Source: Calycina herbarum (lineage: Eukaryota; Ascomycota; Leotiomycetes; Helotiales; Pezizellaceae). Taken from it: DNA of 64,000 nucleotides. The notes below the pieces were generated by a model. It did no database searches. It was given only the letters and a program-made list of their open reading frames with translations, and had not been told where the DNA came from. Made by a program: the position numbers and the translations under genes. Below, piece after piece: positions 57,488-64,000 of this stretch. The stretch lies in assembly GCA_001414485.1 (NCBI GenBank), contig LLEY01000008.1:186001-250000 (forward strand), read 5' to 3'. Position 1 is the stretch's first letter. Each line of letters begins with the position of its first letter.

Positions 57488-58282
57488 TCAGGGCTGGAGA
57501 TTGAGAGAGAAGGCAGAGAGATCGACAGAAAGATACACAGAGAGATATGGGAGAGTTATTGTAACATAGGGAACAGTTAGTTTTGATGGTTTAAGCGGGG
57601 CGGTGGTGGTTCGCGGATGGGTGGCGAAAAGAAAACCAAACAAAGCATGGATGAGTAATGAATACCTTTTGTAACCTACTGATTGATTGGTCGGAAGAAT
57701 TGCCCCCCCCTCCTCCTTCTTTCCCTCCTGATGCTCCCCCCTTATTTGTTGAAATTTTTGATAAGATTTTCTAGATTCAAGATTGGGAAACTGGAGTAAG
57801 GTTCTTAGCTCCGTTTGTGCAGTCGTAAAGTGGATGGGATTTAAAGGTCCAAGCATTTGCATCCAATGGGGTGCCAAGGGGTTCAAGAGGAAGAAGAGAT
57901 CCTTGTGGAGATTCTTGAGAGGAACCGATACCCGTGGACTCGCGCCAGAGGTGGGAACTGTGAATGTGGGGTTTGAAACAAGCGCGTGGAGTTGGGAGAG
58001 TGGTTCACCGCTTGATGTGTTGTTGTTGTTGTTGTGTTGTGTCGTGCATTTTGAAAAGATGGGGATGTTTGCGGTGAGGATTGTGTTGAGCAAGGAGAAG
58101 TTCAATTCATGTCGAGGCAGAGGAGAGAGTACTCGGTATGAAAGTATAGTATGTTCCTGAATAATTTCCAGGACGGTTCCTGACTCCTCGAGGAGGTCCG
58201 TACGGACATTGCCATATAGCCGACAGATAGACACGAGGGTTTCCTGATTCCTTCGACAAACAGAACAGACGCGCCAACGCAT
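57488..58282 (-). CDS. Doubtful ORF, 264 codons, no recognised family
   Basis: An uninterrupted frame of this length is unlikely by chance in unbiased DNA, but this segment has strong purine/pyrimidine skew that reduces stop codons on the minus strand. The product is Leu/Pro/Thr-rich with an Asn run, starts with a Cys-x-x-Cys pair and has no recognisable domain. It could equally be 3' flank of Nup133. Confidence 0.2.
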   Translation of the reverse strand: MRWRVCSVCRRNQETLVSICRLYGNVRTDLLEESGTVLEIIQEHTILSYRVLSPLPRHELNFSLLNTILTANIPIFSKCTTQHNNNNNTSSGEPLSQLHALVSNPTFTVPTSGASPRVSVPLKNLHKDLFFLLNPLAPHWMQMLGPLNPIHFTTAQTELRTLLQFPNLESRKSYQKFQQIRGEHQEGKKEEGGAILPTNQSVGYKRYSLLIHALFGFLFATHPRTTTAPLKPSKLTVPYVTITLPYLSVYLSVDLSAFSLNLQP

Positions 58283-59022
58283 TATTCCGGAGGATTTTGG
58301 AGGTTGTTTGTGGTTGAGAAGGGGGCCAATGGGGGTGTGTAACAGCTATTTCTGGGTTGAGAGGCAAGCAAGCAAGCAGTTGCTCAGCCCCTGAGATGCA
58401 GATGATGGGGGTTAGAGGAGTTGAGGTTGGGAGGAAGTTATGGGGGAACGTAGCTGTCAGGTACGGAGGTGATACGGAGAACTAGATTGTACCCGTGTAC
58501 CTACAGTATAAATTAGGGTAACTTTAAGCGTTGCGTCTAAGAGCGTTTGTTTATGCCAATCTCTATGGTGATTGATGGGTTTGATAGAGGATTGGTGAGG
58601 AGGGGATGAGGTTCTTTACGTATTTATATCCTCCCCTATCAACATCGTATACACCGGCATGGCCGTATCGAGAAATTGGTGTCTTCGTGAATAATAAATG
58701 AAGAGACATCTTTCTCACCGAGATCTGGCCGGCTGACCGGTAGGAGGAGAAGGTCTTTTGCACCACTTGAGCCTTCTCGATCAACGTGAAATAGAGGCGG
58801 TGTCTGTCTGCGTCTGGGTTGTCTGGTGGCTAGAAAGCGGTGCTAGCGCGCTCCCTACTCGTCCTTCTGACTTTGAGTTCACGTTTCTCCTGCTGCTGCC
58901 GCCGTGCACTCTCGCTCGCCCCGTCGTCGCTTCGATAATAATAATCCCCCTTCCAAACGCTCTAGTCTTTTTTCCAAAACTCTGCCATTGGAAAATCATT
59001 GTTGTTGTTATCTACGATTCAT

Positions 59023-59049
59023 AATACACGCAATACACGCAATACACGC
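59023..59049. repeat. Three tandem copies of a 9-bp unit (AATACACGC)
   Basis: Three perfect adjacent copies in the leader region of the casein kinase gene. Confidence 0.9.
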
Positions 59050-59490
59050 ATTGAATGATCACTCGAGGCTCCAGCGTTCGACTCGTCGCCTCTCCTCTCT
59101 CTCACTCCCTGTCACTCTTTGCCCCGTGCGGCTTGCCTGCCCGATTCGCTTCAGTGAGCTCCGCCCAATTTCACCCTCAACCTCATATCCGACCTGGCAC
59201 TGGCACGATCTTGCAAAGCAATCAACAACCTTCTTTTCCTGCGAGCTAGAATCAATCAGCGTCAACCACCAGTTCATTCTTTGGCAGTTGGCACTCGCAG
59301 GGAGGTTCGCTCAAGTCAATGCTAATACGCCCCCGAACCACCGTCGTCGCGTCTACCTCTCGTCCCTAGAGAAGAGCCTCGCGCTTCTCGACTCGGCCAC
59401 GCCCCCCATCCATCCTCGACGACCTCCGACCGACTGTTACGCTCATTTTTCCGTTGAGTTCGACTTCGAACTCGAGTTAATCATCGTATC

Positions 59491-61024
59491 ATGGCTTCTT
59501 CATCGTCAAATGTCGTGGGTGTACACTATCGGGTAGGAAAGAAGATTGGAGAGGGTTCATTTGGTGTTATTTTTGAGGGGACAAATCTTTTGAACAACCA
59601 ACAGGTTGCCATTAAATTCGTATGTAACCCCTCGTCTCCACCCAGCAGCTATCTTCCGTCTCATGAAAGAGACCGTATCTCAATCAACATCAACTCACAC
59701 TCCCGCAGGAACCTCGAAAGAGTGATGCACCACAGTTACGAGACGAGTATCGAACGTATAAAATCCTTGTTGGTTGCCGTCAGTACACAAACAATCGTAC
59801 CCAGGGTCCAGGAACTAATATTGCATAGCCGGTATCCCTAATGTCTACTATTTCGGTCAGGAAGGTCTTCACAACATCTTAGTGATTGACCTGCTCGGCC
59901 CATCCCTCGAAGATCTCTTCGATCACTGCAACCGCAGATTCTCGACAAAGACGGTGGTAATGGTAGCGAAGCAAATGGTATGTTGACATGATATGGGAAT
60001 CGATTATCTTTGCTAATTGTCACAGCTGTCGAGGGTTCAAACAATCCATGAAAAGAACTTGATCTATCGTGATATCAAGCCTGATAACTTCCTCATCGGC
60101 CGACCGGGATCCAAGTCAGCAAATGTGATTCATGTGGTAGATTTCGGTATGGCAAAGCAATATCGGGATCCAAAAACGAAGCAACACATCCCATATCGCG
60201 AGCGAAAGTCACTGTCTGGTACCGCTAGATATATGAGTATCAACACACATTTGGGACGAGAACAATCACGGCGAGACGATTTGGAGGCATTGGGGCATGT
60301 CTTTATGTATTTCTTACGAGGTGGTTTACCATGGCAAGGATTGAAGGCTGCGACCAACAAGCAGAAGTACGAGAAGATTGGAGAGAAGAAGCAGACCACT
60401 GCTATCAAGGACTTGTGTGATGGATTCCATGAAGAGTTTAACAAATATCTGAGTTACGTCCGTAACCTTGGATTCGAGGACACTCCCGACTACGACTACC
60501 TCCGAGATCTCTTCACCCAAGCGTTGAAGAACACCGGAGAAGTGGAAGATGGCGAGTACGATTGGATGAAACTCAACAATGGCAAGGGATGGGAGGCAAT
60601 GAAGCAACATCCTTCACAACATATGCTGCACAACCAGAATGCCGTCCCAGGAGCATCTGCCCGAGAGTTACATGGAACAACAAGAGGAGGAAACAGCACG
60701 CCAGGTCACCTCACTGCCGCCCGTTTAAACGCCGCGCAGCCCCCGCCACCGTCCCCGATCAAGCCGGGGATGGGCAAAACGCGCGATCGACCAAACGCCC
60801 AAGGAGGGCTGGTCCCAAAACGCACGAGCGGAGCGGCGGGGGGCCTCCAAGACGTCGCTACTCCCACAGGCTCAACCCAGGCGCAATTCCAGAACAGTTC
60901 GAACAACTTACCACAACGAATGACGCCCCAGCCACATATGACAGCCCAAGCTCAAAACAGGCAAAGCCAGGAACCAGCTCCAACCGGCTTCCAGAAGCTC
61001 ATGAAGACGTTGTGTTGCGGTTAG
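59491..61024 (+). CDS. Casein kinase I, Yck-type (membrane-linked)
   Basis: Four exons (59491-59619, 59709-59778, 59829-59977, 60026-61024) join in frame to 448 residues. The glycine loop GEGSFGV is at 20-26, the ATP-binding Lys42 in VAIKF, catalytic Asp132 in YRDIKPDNF, and [21 protein letters not shown] is the activation segment typical of CK1. The kinase domain ends near residue 300. The tail is Pro/Gln/Ala-rich and ends -KLMKTLCCG, a pair of cysteines near the C-terminus as in the Yck1/Yck2 class that is palmitoylated for plasma-membrane attachment. This class acts in nutrient signalling, endocytosis and morphogenesis. The tail-coding DNA at about 60715-60860 is much more GC-rich than its surroundings. 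Confidence 0.95.
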
Positions 61025-62050
61025 TAACATTTCACAACATGGGGAAAGCTGCATAAACTGACGATCATCAGGATGAACACAACCCCAACCCCATGAATAG
61101 ATTTAAAAAGCTCAACGATTTCCATCCCGAACCTCTCCATAAACCGATTCTCTTTTCTCAGACGGCGTTAATGACATAAAAATCCCGCCATCGAAATCCT
61201 TTCTAATCACTATACTCTGTAATCGGGAGCAGAGTGCCACATGCCCTTCCTCACTACTGCTCTTAGCAGTGCACGACTCTCGTTGTTTGTCCAAATACAT
61301 GTTCCACCTCCTATAAGACGACGAAACTCCTTTTTTCCGTACCAACAAGAAATCATTCCATGGGTTCCCTCTCCAGGCGTACGGCTTAATGCCCCAGAAA
61401 TTACTTCAAGATTAATTATTTTGACCTCCGGTTTCCATCACCTCCCTCGCCTTCCTCTCTCTCCATCAGATCGACGATAGCATCGCAGAATTTCCATTTC
61501 CATTGACTGCATTCCGAGAGAGAAAAAAATGGGGGATTTCAGTCCAGCCAGTTCCTGTTGTTTGGGTTGAAGTCTTTTTTGGTTTCTCTTTTTTTTTGCA
61601 TCATTGGAAAGGACTCATGAACAGTTTTTTTTACAAGCTTTCTGTGGTTTTTGTCTTGCCTTTTTCTTGAAATGGGAAAAGCAAGACTGGCGAAAGTGGG
61701 GCGAGTGTGTGTGTGAAATAGATGCTGCATGGGGACTTTTTTTCTAAAGATTTCGGGGGGTTCACAGTTCGATGAATGGAAAATTTTCAAATTAATAACC
61801 TCTCTTGATTTGTTTGCTTACTTGTGGGATATGTGATTCTTGTTGGGGGGTGAGTTTAAGGGTATGTGCCGTAGGCTTTGTTTGATCTGCACTACTAATG
61901 GTCAAGCTCAATTCACTATTGACCTAATGTCTACTATACATAAGCTACTTTCGATATAACTTACTCATGCTAGCCTTGTTAAATTGGTGAATGAAGATCT
62001 AAATGGGTTCATATCAGCCATCGAATTGTCCAAATTACGTCTCTAGTAAA

Positions 62051-62240
62051 AGGTGGACAATACCTCGTTCTCGTTGCTTCTAGAGCAATCCACGGTCAAA
62101 TAACCCAGCGAGTTGGGATAATCGAGCTTCGTTGTTCTAAATCGTTCAGGGTAATATTATAAATTGCCAAAGACGGAATGATGAGAGAGGTAGGCAGGGA
62201 CGAGTCTTAAGTATGTACTGCTGTTTTTACTGTCTATTGC
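62051..62240. mobile_element. MITE-like element, reverse-oriented copy
   Basis: The left end GGTGGACAATACC and right end GCTGTTTTTACTGTCTATTG are partial terminal repeats. The block GAGGTAGGCAGGGACGAG is the reverse complement of the family's CTCGTCCCTGCCTACCTC-like segment, so this copy is inverted relative to the PKS-intron copies. A GTTGTTCTAAATCGTTCAGG block matches the family's internal palindrome. The ends are approximate. Confidence 0.6.
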
Positions 62241-62559
62241 GAGCGTTCCCAGCTTGAACCCTAAACTAAAGCCTTTTTTTATTCTTATTTCTGTGCTGAA
62301 AGCGAGGCCCAATGTTGAAATCTCGTGTGGGGATGATCATGTATAGTGGTCGCTCTACCTTTCCACTAAGCTCGCCTCATTTCGGGAGTGTTGCAAGCTT
62401 ACCTTTTTTTTAGTCGTGCGATTTGTTTTTGAGATTCTGAGCAGAGGCTCAGTGGAGAATCGGCTTTTGTGTACCTAGACTTGGGGAAGGCACTGGGTCT
62501 GTGATAGATGGATGGCGGGTGGGTTAGATGTGAGCTTTGAAGAAAATCCCAAGAAATGT

Positions 62560-62622
62560 TTTTTTAATTTTTTAATTTTTAATTTTTTTACTTTTAATTT
62601 TTTAATTTTATTTTAAAATAAG
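62560..62622. repeat. A/T-rich low-complexity run (T4-7AA)n
   Basis: Seven or so units of TTTTTAA-type sequence in a row. Confidence 0.9.
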
Positions 62623-62814
62623 GAATGAAATAGTAGTTGGTGTTTGACAGTAAGTATGAAATTTACGGTAGTTTCTTTCTCCATAGAGAGGGTGAGTTCT
62701 TTTTCTTCTACAGTCTTGACTTAATTCCTGTCTCCGTAACCTTACCAACGACAAGCACTTCGAAGTTCGAAATGTAAATCCCAAAAAGAAAACAGAAATG
62801 AACTCAAGAGAGAA

Positions 62815-63100
62815 GCTGTGGCTTACTGGTGAGTAACTCGTGGCTTACTCGCAAATCGATTGACAGCTTACCCACGACTAACTCACAGCTTACTCGCGAG
62901 TAACTCGGGGATTACTCACCAATTTGGTTGTAACCTAGACTGCCATGTATGAATGAAGAGGAGAATTCAACACTTTTTTTCGATGGCTTACTGGATGATT
63001 GGTAGCTTACTTGATGTTTCTTAGCTTACTAGACAGTTGTTGACTTACTCGTACTCGATGGTTAATGGCTTACCGGGTGTTTTCTTTGAGTAAGCCAAGT
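62815..63100. repeat. Cluster of degenerate GGCTTACTCG-like motifs
   Basis: About eleven copies of (G/A)GCTTACTNG or close variants occur within 285 bases on the plus strand, plus the reverse form GAGTAAGCC, at irregular spacing of roughly 15-35 bases. Several are paired with GAGTAACTCG. This density is far above chance, but there is no fixed unit length. Confidence 0.6.
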
Positions 63101-63528
63101 TTCAAGGCTGGGGGCCAAAAATGTGTTTTTGAGCAAGAAACGGAACGGGGTGAAGGTTGAAATTGTTGGTCTTCGTTATAGACAAAGTAACTCTGACGAG
63201 TTTCAGGAAAGTTGTTTTATGTTTCATTATTTGGTATATGTTTTCTGCTTTGAATCGGTGCTCCATCCATACCATCGATACCCATCTGTATTGTACTGGG
63301 TGATGATTGCGCCCCAACCAAGGCATTCGCCCTATCCCAACCAACCACCCATATCTTACAGTTAAGTAGTTTGGTTTCTCCTCTTTTTCACCAAGGTCGT
63401 CTAGTGACAGACCCTAACCAGACTTGATCGCTAAGTACGCCCGTGGAAACACCCCGTGGTCCTCACTCAATGCTGACCCTTAGTAAACACAACATCGCTA
63501 AACCGTCTCCCGTAACCCGAAGTCGAGT

Positions 63529-64000
63529 TTATGTTAACTTTTGTTTGATGAAGAAGGATCGCAAATGCGAGAGTTGCCAGGCACAGGTGATTCCTAGGAC
63601 GACGAGTTGGACAAGGGTCCATCGGACTACGCGGGCGTTGGTGGTTTCGGATTGATCTCTAAACTCTGCTTCTCGTTCCTGTTTGAAGATAATTAGTACG
63701 ATTTCCATATTTGCGACCATCTCAAATGCCCATCATATTGGTACCGCAACAGATTCGAACCCAGGTAGAGAGAGCTTACCCGTTGAAACACCTGTTCCCG
63801 TCTAATATCCTGCAGTCTCCCATTCAAATCCTTAACCTTCTGTACAATATCATTGATCTTTCCCTTGTCGGTACTCTCAATCGCACTCGTTGCTCCAATA
63901 ACCAAATCCAAGGTGAGTTTTATACCGCCTGATGGGTGGAGGACCGAAAGCCAACCCGAGTTACCGGATGTGGAGGAGGGTGTGAAGCAGATTTTGTGAT
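63529..64000 (-). CDS. p24 (emp24/gp25L) family cargo receptor, partial at window end
   Basis: Two exons are visible: 63780 upward to the window edge, and 63678-63529. The 5' part lies outside. The upstream exon shows the end of the GOLD domain and the start of the coiled coil ([21 protein letters not shown]), and the last exon gives the rest of the coiled coil, a membrane span ([17 protein letters not shown]) and the short cytoplasmic tail SFFIKQKLT. The FF pair followed by basic residues is the COP-coat binding signal of p24 proteins, which cycle between ER and Golgi. The tail ends KQKLT, so the dilysine-type retrieval signal is not canonical. Which subfamily it belongs to cannot be decided from the C-terminal half. 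Confidence 0.88.

Larger units (their letters stand above)
57374..59490. other. Intergenic, about 2.1 kb, strand-skewed composition
   Basis: The plus strand is G-rich over 57480-58160 and C/T-rich over 58860-59460. The latter part is the probable promoter and long 5' leader of the casein kinase gene, with several out-of-frame ORFs. One long minus-strand frame (57488-58282) is listed separately. Confidence 0.45.
61025..63528. other. Intergenic, about 2.5 kb, repeat-bearing
   Basis: No gene is supported. It contains a MITE-like copy at about 62051-62240, an A/T-rich low-complexity run at 62560-62622, and a dense cluster of CTTACT motifs at 62815-63100. Confidence 0.5.

Noticed and set aside
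58904..59536. 210-codon plus-strand ORF before the casein kinase
   Set aside because: It lies in the C/T-rich leader, overlaps the kinase start in another frame and has no motif; probably an artefact of composition.
1..64000. CRISPR arrays, prophage or bacterial operon structure
   Set aside because: The genes are intron-bearing and eukaryotic; no regular spacer-repeat pattern exists.

Overview
This is a 64-kb piece of a filamentous ascomycete (Pezizomycotina) nuclear genome. The evidence is many spliced genes with short GT-AG introns of about 50-60 nt, a full-length highly reducing polyketide synthase, a Tad-type LINE relic, a fungal STAND/ubiquitin-like protein, and housekeeping genes on both strands (Nup133, casein kinase I, Rnt1-like RNase III, mS33, PUF, TRAPPC2L-like, Afg1). 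The gene style suggests Leotiomycetes, but that is inference only. I joined exons by hand, checking splice signals, reading frame and recognisable protein motifs.

Layout. 1-14 kb is gene-poor: an unrecognised ORF (719-1300), a C2H2 zinc-finger gene cut in two by a 5'-truncated LINE (2389-4987), a 4HBT-fold thioesterase (5210-6234) and a secreted LicD-type protein (8089-9074). 14-33 kb looks like a secondary-metabolite cluster: a 17-exon KS-AT-DH-MT-ER-KR-ACP polyketide synthase (14164-23581), a divergent P450 (24665-26595), a 14-helix-type MFS exporter (29848-32152) and a PaxU/DUF829-type hydrolase (32253-33276). No transcription factor is visible in it. 33.8-35.5 kb holds a STAND-N-terminal plus ubiquitin-like-domain gene with an in-frame TGA. 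36-64 kb is conserved housekeeping DNA: an acidic unknown protein, GFA enzyme, Atg37/ACBD5-like acyl-CoA-binding protein, RNase III, mS33, PUF protein, TRAPPC2L, Afg1 ATPase, Nup133, casein kinase I and, cut by the window end, a p24 cargo receptor.

Mobile DNA. The LINE copy has a perfect 16-bp target-site duplication, and removing 820 bp restores the host reading frame. A family of about 160-230 bp palindromic, MITE-like elements appears at least five times. Two copies sit inside PKS introns, one in the shared PKS/P450 promoter with an 8-bp duplication, one just after the P450 and one near 62.1 kb in the opposite orientation. A separate 92-bp hairpin lies at 27.74 kb.

How the genes may work together (inference): the PKS would build a reduced, C-methylated chain, the P450 would oxidise it, the hydrolase-like protein may act on or release an intermediate, and the MFS pump would export the product.
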